A DNA stretch of 64,000 nucleotides, from assembly GCF_963576615.1 (NCBI RefSeq), contig NC_088717.1:19330108-19394107 (forward strand). The letters run 5' to 3'. Position numbers and translations under genes: made by a program. The notes under the pieces were generated by a model, which saw nothing but the letters and a program-made list of their open reading frames with translations, did not search any database and had not been told where the DNA came from. Shown one piece after another: positions 22,344 to 35,700 of this stretch. The DNA comes from Watersipora subatra (lineage: Eukaryota > Bryozoa > Gymnolaemata > Cheilostomatida > Watersiporidae). Every line of letters begins with the position of its first letter. The first letter of the stretch is position 1.

Positions 22344-25300
22344 ATGGAGGCTATAATCGGTAAACATCCGTTGGGCAAATCTGGGTTGACAGTTTCCAGC
22401 ATTGGTAAGTCTTGATGTTTGTGTACCATTTTACCATTGTTCAACGTTTCATCATTTTCTTAATGAAAACTGTTTTAGGTCTTGGCGTATGTAAAGATTT
22501 CTTTGGTTTTACCTTTAAAACTGGTAAACCGAATGGCACTGCTTGATTGTCATAAAATAAATTGATTCCGTAAAATAGATAGATTTTCCTTTAAAGCGTT
22601 GGGGTGAGTAGCTTGTAACCTGGTTCAGCGGAACAAGTGGAAGTTCCTCAAGCTAAGCTTTCTGTTTGCTTCGCATAGAAAAATTAAAGGTTCTCACTCT
22701 AAAATTTTCAAGTAACTGTCACAATTACTGTCACAATACTGTCACAACTGTCACAACTGTCACAAAATACTATTATTTTGTTTCTAATGTTTGGTAATAT
22801 TTTTTTGGGGCAGTTTGCGGCTTAAGTTCTTTGTTTAGCAAGGTTCTGTTTCAAGGTCATAAACATAAGAATAGTTTTCAAAGGCTGCACAATTATTAAG
22901 TATTTTACTATTTTCAAAGTTGCTAAGCGCTAAATCTATGAGTTGACATAAAGATTTTATTGGGTTTATTTAAATAAAAACCCAATGTAGAATTTGACAA
23001 ATTTTATGGCTTTGCTAATTTTATGGCTGTAAAATAGTTGAGTTAAAAATGTTTTTCATATAAACTGCTATGGAATAAAATTTTATGCACCAGAAGCTCA
23101 ATTTACTGTTATGTGGCTTAGCTGGGGAAGCTGGTGCATTCCATAGACTTTTCATACAAGGTAGGAGTTAAAAACTTCTGAATAGATGCTTGCATTTGCC
23201 CAATACATTTGCGTGAGAACTGAATATGTTACTTGTTGAACAGGAGTTGGAAGTGTTGGCCTTTCTGGATTACATGGTCCAACCGATGAGAAGGAAGCTC
23301 AAGAAGCGATAATCTATGCAATAGACAGCGGTGTTAACTTCATTGACACAGCACCATTCTACAACAACCGGCGGTGAGCAGCCAGCCCGCTTCCTGCTGC
23401 CTAATCAGATGTGTATTAATAGCTATCTTGCTCAGTGATGGTTTAAAAAATAACTTGCTAAAAACCTGTTTATTGCTTTAACTTTTACTAGGCAGAGTAA
23501 GACAAGTAAATTAATGGCAAATACCACGGTTATACCTAAACCTGTGTTGAGATAAGTAGGAGAGAATAATTCTTGTAGAGCTGAAGAACTACTAGGCGAC
23601 ATCGTGTCACAGTTCGACCGAGAAACTATTTGCTTGGCTACAAAAGTAGGGAGATATATGGATCCTGCCAGTGGCACACAGAGGTGAGTAGCTTGTAACC
23701 TGGTTCAGTGTTTGCTGTGAGACTTACTAGAACTAAGGAACTATGAAATAGCTATTTCTGTTGACAAATTGACTTCGGGCTTTTTCACTCGCTTAAATAT
23801 GTATGTTTAATACACTAGGTTACTCATGACAGTGGAGTTATGGCTCCCTGTACTTGCGCCTATGAGTAGTACGCATCTATGGTAGTACTATACTTTGTTT
23901 TACGGCATGAATATTATGACTTTATGAATATTATGGGAACATTCAGCATGTCGCCATGTTCACAATGGACGCCATGGTGCAATTGTTAAATTGGAATGTT
24001 GAATGTCGGGTTTTCTAGTTTTTATTTGTGACTGGTTGGTAGGAATAAATCTAGGTCGCAATTTTTATCATAAACAGCGCAGTGTCTGGTGGTGTCTGAC
24101 GTCTGAAGCCAGGGTTGAGAGGTTAAATAAAAGATAGTTTCCTACAGGATTTCAACTCGCGACATACGTGTTAATAGACCTTCACACTAACACCTGCACC
24201 AACCAACCAACCACCTCTTGACAATTCGGAATAGTTATGGACATACTTATTCTCTGTGCTTGCCGGTGCACATGACTCCTCACTGCCAGGGTGCTAGTGC
24301 AATAGTTCACATTTAGTTGTTTTTTGACGAGTGCATGTTACACATTATTATTGGGTTTTTGTACATTTTTCTGTCCTTTACAGTTTTGACTATTCTGCTG
24401 AAACGACGAAGGAAAGTGTGCTGAAAAGCTTACAATGTATGAAGCTGTCATACATAGACCTTGTGCAGATACATGATGTAGAACACGCGCCCAGCCTACA
24501 GACCCTTATCAATGAAACTATTCCATGTTTAGTAGATCTAAAAATATCTGGACTTATCAAGTCTATTGGTGTTACAGGTAAATTTATTTAGACATGATTG
24601 CTTATTGATTGATTGATTGATAACAATATTGCAAACATGATTGATTAATAAATTTAACATGATTGCTGTACAGTTAGCTTGTACATAAGTAATGTTTATT
24701 AGACAGCTAAGGTCATTGACACGAGCTGTTCCTTAGACAAATACACAATTCTCCCAGAGCTTGGTATTGAAGATGTAAACAAGGAGTCATGTTGGTTACC
24801 AACAATATTTGTATTCAGCATGCTGCCGGCAGTCGGCAAAATGGTTTTAACATTTTTTGTTGTCAGCTCAAATGATGTCACAACTGCCAGAGGAGCTGTC
24901 AAAACACTCCTGATTGATCCAACACTTCCTACATCAATATTTTTGCCATTGTTTTAGTAAAGATGCGAAAAGTTTAGGCTGTAATGCCATAAACATCTGA
25001 TAGCTTAGATTGGACCTGACAACCGTTGTGTTAGTTACCACAAGCATTCTGAAGCTTTGTTATGTGTTGCAGGCTACTCTACAAGGCATGTTCGGAAACT
25101 AGTCGAGGCCTGTATGGAGCATATAGATGTTGTCATGTCATACTGCAGACACAACGTGTATGATACCACTTTAGCCAGGGATCTACCATTTTACAAAAAT
25201 AACAACATTGGAGTGATAAATGCATCTCCCCTTGGTGAGTTGGCATCGAATTGGATCTACTGCATTAGCCATTATTGCTCCTATTAAAAGTTTATATCGA

Positions 25301-26732
25301 TGCCTATAAAAATATATCTACATGTATATTCATCTTCATAGTTTTTGTACCTAACAAACATCTTTCCCTACATGCAACAAGACAGCACAGATTATTGACT
25401 TACAAACAGACATTTTACTGACTTTTGCATTATGAGTTGTGTTCTCTTTACAGGAATAGGACTATTCACTAATGGAGAGAGCATAGCTTCTTGGCACCCG
25501 GCGACAGACGAGATAAAAGAAGCCTGCAAAGAAGCTGCAAACTACTGTGACTCTCAGGGAGTAGACATTGCACGACTAGCACTCAGGTACCTTGTCTTTA
25601 ATTTCTGTAATAATTGTGCAGTTATTAGACCAGTTAATAGCAGTAATCGTGCAGTTATTAGACCAGTTAATAGCAGTAATCGTGCAGTTATTAGACCAGT
25701 TAATAGCAGTAATCGTGCAGTTATTAGACCAGTTAATAGCAGTAATCGTGCAGTTATTAGACCAGTTAATAGCAGTAATCATGCAGTTATTAGACCAGTT
25801 AATAGCAGTAATCATGCAGTTATTAAACCAGTTAATAGCAGTAATCGTGCAGTTATTAGACCAGTTAATAGCAGTAATCGTGCAGTTATTAGACCAGTTA
25901 ATAGCAGTGATCGTGCAGTTATTAGACCAGTTAATAGCAGTGATCGTGCAGTTATTAGACCAGTTAATAGCAGTAATCGTGCAGTTATTAGACCAGTTAA
26001 TAGCAGTAATTTTGCAGTTATTAAATTGATGTTAACAAGTATACAACTGTCCAATTTCTGGAAGTCGATTATGAAAAGATGAGTGCTCTACCGAGGAGCT
26101 TATGAATCAGCCAATCATCATGTAGCTCTATACACTGTGTAGTCACATGCATCTATTCATCATAGAGTCGCATGTAGGTCGTCTATACACCGTTGGGTTG
26201 CATGTAGGTCTTTATACCGTGACCAACTTGAGGTATTATTCAAGAAAGTGTAATTCATTTTAAAAAAAGAAGGAAACTTCTAAAGCTACTCTAGGAGTCG
26301 TGGTCTGCAGTGGAAGATTAAGAATGCAATTTGGAGGACATATCAAATAAAAGGCAATTATTTCTAGAGCTATCAGTATGAGATTCAAGTTACAGGAGTA
26401 GTCCTCTCCTTGATATTATTTGAGCATCTGCTGCGCGCTTTGGTTTAGTGTTAGCTGAAATATATTGGCATATTACTAATCAACCAAGCTTACCGACTCA
26501 CCTCTTGTGTTATTACAGGCATTCCGCTGAGACAGAGGACATCTCGATGACACTATGGAGTAGCAGAAAGCTACAGCATATGAGGTCAAACATATCTTGC
26601 TCCATTTTACCACTGACGAAATTAGAAAAGTCCACTATGCAGTATATCAAAACAGAAATATTGTCACGCGTCCAGGACAAACATTGGGAAGAGCAGCTGG
26701 ATAAAGAAAATCCATTTTGGCCAATAGAATAA
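22344..26732 (+). CDS. Gene C: aldo-keto reductase, L-galactose dehydrogenase-like, 7 exons, 332 aa
   Basis: Exons: 22344-22404, 23244-23373, 23579-23683, 24384-24577, 25073-25234, 25454-25586, 26519-26732, all GT-AG with continuous frame. The protein starts MEAIIGKHPLGKSGLTVSSIG and is full length for the family. The AKR tetrad is intact: Asp and Tyr in FIDTAPFYNNRR, Lys in LATKVGRY, His in LVQIHDVEH. Further marks are NASPLGIGLFTNGE and WHPATDEIKEACKEAA, as in L-galactose dehydrogenase-like AKRs, which are cytosolic NAD(P)-dependent sugar or aldehyde oxidoreductases (family knowledge; substrate unknown here). The C-terminal cofactor region is unusual: SMTLWSSRKL where relatives have an LxGM-like motif. 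Intron 6 begins with a 33-bp minisatellite. The gene lies between the 3' ends of the two TEP genes, with no evident functional link to them. Confidence 0.93.
24105..24310 (-). mobile_element. tRNA-derived SINE, copy 3, in gene C intron 3
   Basis: On the minus strand, the leader CACTAGCACCCTGGCAGTGA is followed by AGCACAGAGAATAAGT and a tRNA-like part with B box GAGTTGAAATCC, matching the other copies. Confidence 0.6.
25612..26030 (+). repeat. 33-bp minisatellite in gene C intron 6
   Basis: Twelve units of GCAGTTATTAGACCAGTTAA plus TAGCAGTAATCGT begin about 25 bp after the exon 6 donor (25587). Units are open in several frames (AVIRPVNSSNR) because 33 is a multiple of three, but normal splicing removes the array. 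Confidence 0.95.
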
Positions 26733-28408
26733 TTGTAGCGCAAGGCAGGAGACCGGTTCCTTAGATTGCTGATCTGTTATCAACTAAACTAGATTGCTTC
26801 AACTAACCAGACACTTGTAACCACTTGTCACTCGCACCATGTCTAAGAAAGACTACACTGAGATTATTTTGTTATCGGAACTTTTTTTGCTGGAAACCTA
26901 GATTATTCAACATTAATTAAAGATCAAAGGGATGTTTTTGTATAATTTGTTCAATATAAAGAAAATAGTGTTGGATACTCAGTAAACGTGTAAAATATAA
27001 GCAGTGCTTTTTAAATAAGATTTAACAATCGAGATGATCACCTACAGCGTTTGCAAATAGTAAAACTTGAACCAGATGGAAGTTATCTGACACTTGCAGA
27101 ACTGGTCAGACTGACTCTGCTACCAGTAATACCTGTAATACCTGTAATCCAGTACCACCTGTATATATGTCTGGTTGATGGTGACTAAAGTGTCAAGCCT
27201 TATACAAGTAGGGTGAACTGGACAACCTTACGAAATAAAAAAACAAGATCTGAAAAGGCGCTGTGCTAAGCGATGAGCCGTGGCAGCATCTAGAGAACAA
27301 ACAAACCTATTCGTCAGCTACTGCACCAGTAAAGTACAACCGCTGCACTGCACCTTCCGTCAAAAGAGTGAATTCGGTCCGGCAAAAATTGCTTCCCAAT
27401 AGTGGAGCGCAGCTCTATAGAATAAATGGCAAATTTCACAATCAAACCACAACCATGTAGACTGCTGTAAGGGAGAGAAACTGAGCAAAGACTTGCTCTT
27501 GAGAGTTTTGCCTATTATCTGCTAGGCGGGTGAGGTGCACAGACAGACTCCTCAGCCAAAATGTCCCTTTGAAGGATAATTTGGCTGAATGGCAGAACCA
27601 AATCTATATGCATAAATCTCATAGTTTGTGGCCGTCTGTCGTTCGGCCTGTCCAGCTATAGCTATTAGTATCGAGCAATGACAAAATCTGCATCGCAAAA
27701 TATTTGATCTCGGAAACTCACTTTCACTTGGCTATATAGCCTAACTAATTAAGCTATGTGAGATACAATGGGTTTATTGGGCGATTGAGTCGTTCCACGG
27801 GTTAAAATTTGCATAGCGCTCTGCGTTACGCAACGTCACTAAAACTCTCACAGCTCTTATTAATAAGTTTAGCAGTATCGACACTAGTTTACTCAAATTA
27901 GCCATTGGCAATGTGCCAGGCTAATGGCAAGTGGAAGGTAACTACATTACCTGCCACTGTTTATAAGCAGTTTTTTGATACCCGTGCAACTCCAATCTTT
28001 CGGCTACTTCTCTCTTCTAGAACCTCCATTTGTTTCCTGTTTCTACACATTTCACACTGCACCCCATGTCTAAAGGGTATGTAGTCATTAGCTTAGAGTG
28101 AAGCTCTTGACATTCAGTATAATACCTCTCTTCTGCTTACGCGTCCTTTTTTATAAGAGTACCCATTTTTGACTGCATATGCAAATTCTTTGATAGTGTA
28201 CAGGAAGTCGTAACATAAATGCTTCCAAAATGGCAGTTCAACATAGAAGCTGAACATTAGAGAAGCTTGTAATGCAAAGTTCGAAATGTGCAAAATGGAT
28301 TGCAAGAAATTGTATTTACTAGAGATTATATAAAAACAGAAGATCTACATAGCTACTATTTGTAAATTACGTTTAGATTTGTGTTTTATGTTTTAGCAAG
28401 TTCGGTCT
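26733..28408. other. Intergenic region between gene C and the 3' end of gene B
   Basis: It holds the 3' UTR of gene C, with a possible AATAAA at 27234-27239, and that of gene B (minus strand). A short repeat at 27820-28000 shares CCAGGCTAATGGCAAGTGG with 61930-62085 (CCGGGCTAATGGCAAGTGG). No coding region is recognisable; the short ORFs at 27263-27460 and 28114-28305 lack any supporting feature. Confidence 0.65.
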
Positions 28409-29706
28409 TCACTTTCTTTTCCAGTAAGAGAAACATCCTTCGCAGTTATCTCCACATACATCACAAATGTTGATGTTACCGAGACGGGAGCTCGAGTAGA
28501 AGATGGTCTGCTGGTTCTCAGGCTCGTAATAATCATAGACCTTTACAGCAACTGGCCTAGCCTTAGCTACTAATCCTGTTCTGTCAGCATTGACCTCTAC
28601 ACACTTCTCCTCGCTTGTAAGCTGTAATAACAGGGAAACTAAATAATATATATTTAGATGTCTATAATTGGTCACAACTGTTGTTTTTTTGAGCAATTTA
28701 AAAGGTTGCAAGTGATTATGCGTGTTTTTCCGATGTTTGCAAGTGATTGTTAATTTGTGAGCGTTCTTCCTTAGAAAAGTTCGTAATTTATAAGTAGTAT
28801 GTTAACATACCATAAACATACTTATGAACTTCCTTCAGTAAACAGAATACACCTTAAACAGTTACCATATATGGACATCTGAAGTTTACAACAAATAAAC
28901 AACCACAGACTCGCTAGAAAGATAGTCCAACAACAGTGAAAGTCCAACAGGTGCTCTTACCTCATCAAAATAAAGAATAACCTTTCTGTCACCCTCTTCA
29001 ATTCTCTTCACTCCGTCGTAGCGTTCCATTTCAAGTGCCTCAATGTCAGCCGTGAAACCACTCGGTATACCGATCTCTTTAACAGCCATGCCTGTTGTAC
29101 CACCCAGCAACCACCTAGTAACCACACACATCCCTTGTCACCTCACCAGTCTTATATGGCACTGACTGTATTGAATTTAAACTAGTATAATATTCCTTTA
29201 CGGAGATATCTGTATAAGTACATTTCCTCACTATGAAAACTGCTGCAAAGCTGTAAAGCTCCAACCAGAATATTACGTTAGTCATAACTAACCTGGTACA
29301 GACTCTCACTGTAATCCTATTGTCTGACTCACTGATTATAGTGGCTACGGTGTCAAATGCGGGCTCTTGTTCATATGCCTCCACATTGTAACTGACAGAA
29401 ACTTGAGCTAAGGCTACTCCTGAGCCACTGGCTGATATGCTCACAGACTTGGTATCAGCATCCAACTAGAAACATGTCAGATCCATAATATGTGATACCT
29501 GATGAGCATTGAATACACTGGCTGAGGGTTGTCTCAAGAATGTAGGAAGGACTACTAACCACCCGACTTTGCAACAAAAGAGCATTGGAAGAGCTGATGC
29601 TATAGGAATTGGTTTGTCCTGCTGCTGCAACATCCACAGTCATATTATTTGATCCAAATTCTACTTTGGCATATTTAGCGAGTGCTTGTAATGCCACAAC
29701 TGTATC
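28409..29706 (-). CDS. Gene B exons 24-27: CUB end, MG8, Cys-rich tail
   Basis: 29560-29706 [18 protein letters not shown]; 29293-29465 [17 protein letters not shown]; 28961-29114 [17 protein letters not shown]; 28409-28621 [16 protein letters not shown], ending [11 protein letters not shown] then FSYWKRK and TGA. Exons and even introns here are nearly identical to gene A; only the last few residues differ (SEYLRKK in gene A). The final basic tail differs by small substitutions, not by a shift of the stop. Confidence 0.92.
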
Positions 29707-32700
29707 CTAGAAACAGTAGAAAAGGCATGATATTAGCTCATGTAGAGTAGCTCATAGATGTATTCACATCAGACCTCGACACGCACAGACGCATAGCTTT
29801 AGTGTGTAGATACAAGAGCTAGGCATATTTTGAAAAGGAGTGAAAAAATAGGATTAGTGACTCAAACCTGAGTTGATGAGAAGCCACCATTGCTGTTTCT
29901 CTGAGATGAAATCCATTTAAGGATAGGCATCGCTTCTGTGACACCAGATCTCTCTGTGACCAGCTGCAGTACATAACCAGCCAGCTCTATGTCAATAGCT
30001 CGACCCTGCTGGTGTGGAGCCCTCCATGCTTTGCTGTTGGTTGCAGGAGTAGGTTGGGGCTGGTGCCAGTATTGCATTCCACCTAATATACACTGAGTTC
30101 TTAAAACAATCATAGATCAATGCAGAGAGTAGTAGATGTAGAAAGAAGTAAAAAGTGCGATAAGACAACTCTATTTAGTCTGAACCTTTTTGAAGCTAAA
30201 TATTTGCTATATTATTTTTTATATATATTATTGTATTATGTATTATATTTTGCTAGTTTTATTATTAATGAACTAGTACCCCGGTAGTCCGATGTGCTGC
30301 AAGAGATTGTCAGGTATGCTAGTGATGCTAATAAAACACAGAAAATAAGTGCACAGTAATTTGAGCAACGTGGAAGGTGAATGGTTAGTACAGTTGGCTG
30401 CGCGTGAATGCTGCAGGTTCAAATCCTGAATGAGGCAATCATTTTTCTCAACCCGCAACCATAGCGACGGACTGACAGATGAATATAGCTCTTACTATAG
30501 CAAAGATAATATACTTACCAAAATGGCTGACCAGACTATAATCAAACTAATAAATTATTTTCCATAAATTATATTACAATGATTAAATAATTAAATGTAA
30601 AATTGATATAAAGATTAGTTTTAGAACCCTTGGTTCTATATAAAAATTATTATCCTCATACCTTCATGTTTGGCCAGCATTTCAAGAGGAAGAAAAGCTC
30701 TGTCCACATTGGAGCTGCCAGCCTTGAAAAGAGCATAGGAAAACAGTGCGAGACTGTAGGGATCAGAGAGAGCGGAAACGTGGCTATCCAAATAAACCTG
30801 CGCTTTCTTCTGAGCTCTTGCAAGATTTGCTGACGCGGCTGAAGAGGTTTGTGGAATGTCTGATATGGCAATTAAGACAAACGCTGTCAACGTTACATTG
30901 CTACTGGCTCCACCACCCTGTTATTAGAATCAAATATTAGGAATAATGGTTATGTATGTCAATGGTATCATGATGAGAGTAAACAATTCTATTTCCTTAA
31001 TCCCAAACTTGTTTGTTTCTACATTTGTGCTACATTTCTATTTAGTGATACTAACATACCACATCTACCATCGTATGTTTCAGTTTATGAACTGTCTATT
31101 ACTACCACTTACAATTCACTATCCCGACTCCTCCGCAATCCTATTAGATTATTTTTTATGACTACCAATACCAGTAAAAAGTTATACAAACACACCGTCA
31201 TTCCCTTGTGGATGATGTGACCAGGTTCTGGGAAACTCCCATCAGAATTTTGCCTCCTGATTATCCAGTCAACCGCTTTTGAAATTATCTCCTCGTCCAC
31301 AAAAATAAAGCTTTTCGCTTGTTGGAATGACTTGACTACAAAAGCTGTTAGCCACATGCTTCCAGAACGGTCACTTTGCCCAAATGCGCTGAATGAACCA
31401 TCCTCTCTCTGATAGGTCAGTTCTCTCTGATAACCTGCAGTTGAATTTTATTTATCAGTATCCTCACATATTTTCAGTCAGGGACCAAGAGTTATTTTTA
31501 GAACGGGCTTACAGAAAGTGAAAACGTGTGTGACATCTTATATACCTAATAGTGACAAGACAGTACAGCTATGAGTTGGCTCCTTGTTTTAAAAAGGCGC
31601 ACAGAAAGTGAAAATCTAGGTGTGACACCTTATATATCTAATAGTGACGAAACAGCGCAGGTGGGTTATATCATATCTTGTAATATATAGATAAATATTA
31701 TTTCTCTAACACTCTTTATCTTGTGTTAGGATGAAATGCCTCTGACCAATGACTGTCTGGTAATGATGTACGTAAACCAATATCTGTTATAGCGCAGAGA
31801 CAATAGCCTAAGTTTCTAAACTCCTCTCACATAAACACCACAGACCTTTCTCCATGAATCCCAAACTCTTAGTCTTAGTTTCAGCTGTGAGTTGATTGGT
31901 CTGCATGAGATACTCAGTAACAAAAATTGTGGGAGCAAAGTTGAGCATATTTTGTTCTCCACAGCCATAAGGCATCCTGATAAGCTTATCGAGTCCAGTC
32001 AAAGCGGGTCCCATGACATCCCCTACATCATACAGCAACCAGCTGGAATAAATACCACTATTTTGTGTAGAGAGTGCAACTCCTATTCAATTAAATTCAA
32101 GTTCTTTAATATAATGAACGCTTACCAATGAGAGAAAACTCTACCCGTACTGAATCGCTGACAACGTTAGAAGGTAAGTCTATAGCCAGAGTTTCTGTGA
32201 AGAAAGAGCTGTTGCTCAGATTAATGAGTACAGCTTGGTTGTATTCCTTCTGCACTCCTTCAGCCTGCAGTTAGTTCAGACACAGGAATGACAATCATAT
32301 GACCTAAATGACATATGAGAAGTTTATTGAGAGATATTACCCATAACAGACCTCAACTAGCAGAACTCTCTGAACAGCGTCAGCAGCTCCAGGGGTGGTG
32401 GCGGTGACCTTGACCTTCATTGAACCAATTGTTACGGGTACTATAGGGAAGGAGATGGTGGTGCCACGGTTAGCCACTGCCTACAATATACCAAAGCCAG
32501 AATGATCTCTCTAAGCCTGTATAAGTAGTTACAACAGCTACGATTACTGAAGAAAAAGGAAGTAGGACTCGTTAAAAGCAAAGTGTAGTAGAGTCTTACA
32601 GTCTAGAAGGTTTATCATGTTATGCCAGTCAAAGTAACGACAAAAAACTGCTTAGAGTTTATAAATTAGGTTCTAAATGCTCTTCTAAACATGACTTCAA

Positions 32701-35700
32701 TATGTCAAACTTTAACACAATCTTGGGTTTGCATATCTTGGGTTTGCATTGTGGGTGAGTGAAAATGCATGCTAGAAAGTGACAAACGTCAGCTAGACGT
32801 TATTACGGATTCATTCAGTGCAAGCAGCTAAAGAGACTACAGTGAAACAATAATTGTGTCTGACCAAAACTGTGACAGCTTCCTGTCGCTTGACATTTCT
32901 TGTGGAACCGGAGACGTCAATTACGATAGACCTGTACTCATCAGACTCTGGAAGTGTGACTGTAACATTTGCATCCCTGTCCAAGTAGTTGAAAACTATG
33001 GCTTGAAGAACGAGCTGCTCACCTCTAACCACTGAATACGGTAGATTGAGAGAAACAAAGAAAGGTCTAAAGACTCTCATCTGAAACATAAATAGAAACC
33101 TTCCGCTTGTGCGTAGATAGCGCTGAAGTACACAATTCTGCATAATGTTAAATGGGGAATATGTACATACCTTAGCAGTTTCTGGAGAGACCCCGAGACC
33201 AGCTATATCGGATACAGCAAAGGCGCTTGCTACCCACGAAGTGATAGTATCAGGGACTGTAGTAGTTACCACCACCTGACCATTTCTAATAATAAATAAA
33301 TGATTTGTTTAAAAAAATCTTTAAAAATATATGCAACGATTGTTTTTATATCAACCAGATTAATAAATTATTAAGTCATTAATATGATGATAAGGTGAAA
33401 TATCAATTATAATGGCAGAAAAGGAAAAGTTGGAAAATAAATACTAACACTGAGCTAGCGTAGTATATTAGTGAGTACTAACACTGAGCTAATGTAGTAT
33501 ACTAGGAAGTACTGACAGTGAGCTAGTGTACTATACCTGTATGTACTAACGGTGAGCTAGTATAGCATACTAGTAAGTACTAACAGTGAGCTAGTGTAGT
33601 ATACTAGTAAGTACTAACACTGAGCTAGTGTGGTATACCAGTAAGTACTAACAGTAAGCCAGTGTACTATACTAGCAAGTACTAACAGTGAGCTATTGTA
33701 CTATACTAGGAAGTACTGACTGTGAGCTAGTGTACTATACCTGTAAGTACTAACGGTGAGCTAGTATAGCATACTAGTAAGTACTAACAGTGAGCTAGTG
33801 TAGTATACTAATAGGTACTAACACTGAGCTAGTGTAGTATACTAATAAGTACTAACACTGAGCTAGTGTGGTATACAAGTAAGTACTAACAGTAAGCCAG
33901 TGTACCATACTAGCGAGTACTAACAGTGAGCTATTGTACTATACTAGGAAGTACTGACTGTGAGCTAGTGTACTATACCTGTAAGTACTAACGGTGAGCT
34001 AGTATAGCATACTAGTAAGTACTAACAGTGAGCTAGTGTAGTATACTAATAGGTACTAACACTGAGCTAGTGTAGTATACTAATAAGTACTAACACTGAG
34101 CTAGTGTGGTATACAAGTAAGTACTAACAGTAAGCCAGTGTACCATACTAGCGAGTACTAACAGTGAGCTATTGTACTATACTAGGAAGTACTGACAGTG
34201 AGCTAGTGTTCTATACCAGTAAGTACTAACGGTGAGCTAGTATAGTATACTAGTGAGTACTTACAGTGAGTTAGTGTAGTATAATAGTAAGTACTAACAG
34301 TGAGTTATTGTAGTATAATAGTAAGTACTAACAGTGAGTTAGTGTGGTATACTAGTAAGTACTAACAGTGAGTTATTGTAGTATACTATTAAGTACTAAA
34401 ATCAAGCTGCTGTAGACAACATCTCTCATCCATAACACTCAATACTTTCAATCTCACTCTAATATGCTCCGTATTTATCTTCCCATTTCATCCCTTTTTC
34501 TATTTCCTTTTTCTCTCCTTTAGGATGTTCCCACCTCTCCCTCATTTTTTATTCCAATCTACAGTAATTGCATTTTTTTCTCCATTCTTTCGTGCATCCT
34601 CCCATATCTCTTTTATGGTGCACCCTTTAGTTTTTATCTTTTTCATTTTTATTTATACCCCTCCTTGTCATTCTTTTTGCTCTCCTGTCCTTTTAATCTT
34701 TTAATTCCCCGTTTATTACTTACACAGATGTTACATTAGACCAAAGCCAGCTTTCAGGAAAAACTTTCCGGACAATTTCAGGATTTCCAGCACGGGGTGG
34801 AGCAGCCCCGGTGGGAGGAGCAGCCCCGGTGGGAGGAGCAGCCCCGGTGGGAAGCCTAAGCCCATCAATCATCGCAGGTGGCCTCCAATAGTCACGATAA
34901 TCATAATCTGGAATAAATCGAAAATATTAAAAACTCAAAGTATAAACCGCTCAAGCAAATACTCAACAGATTACTCCCGCTCTGCGCAGCAAAATATGAA
35001 TGTACATGTATTTGCATAACTTGGCACCTTTTCAACAGCCAGAGATCTGTTTGTCTTACTCAACTGTGCTTATGCGTCTTGTTACTAACACTAAGTGTAC
35101 TACTCCTGTATCATGTTTATATCAATAAAAACCAGCATTACCGAACTCCTCAAATGTTTCGACTTCTGTAAGCCGAATTAGTAGCAATACAAACATATTA
35201 TAGACCTTGGTCTAAACATCTTATAAACGGACATAAAGTTTGAACCTACTAGTGAAATCAGTTTTAGTGACTGAAAACACAGAGGTTGACTGATACAGTT
35301 ATATATACATCTATATATATAACTTTCAATGTTTGTATTTTATTCGGTGGAATTGTTTGTGTTAGTTCGACCATCAAAGAAAGGTTTAGATCTCAGAACC
35401 TCCAGTTCTGGAGGCGGCAAGCTCACCCATTTGGCTAGGCGTTCAGCTGATGGTGGCGACCAATAATAGTGAAAATATTCATCACATCAGTTAAAATACT
35501 CACACTTAAAGCGCTTGGGGTTATTAAAGTTGAATCTAAAAACCTTTTTTGTAGATTTCATCAGAAAGTATCAGTATTTTTCTATCATTTATGATTGTTT
35601 TTTGTTGTTTGAAATGATCTGACTGCCAGGATGTTTCAAGAATAAAATTGATAAAACTTGATCACGTTTACAATGCTCGCAAGAAAACTACGTGCAAAAT

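Noticed and set aside
19363..22367. Small ORFs in the A-C intergenic region as genes
   Set aside because: Lengths expected by chance, overlapping on both strands, no domain or splice context.
25424..26082. Open frames with AVIRPVNSSNR or QLLDQLIAVIV repeats
   Set aside because: 33-bp minisatellite in gene C intron 6; the donor at 25587 and acceptor at 26518 join conserved AKR sequence across it.
30360..30440. True tRNA gene
   Set aside because: A and B boxes are present but the acceptor stem does not close, and the leader and tail match other SINE copies in the window.
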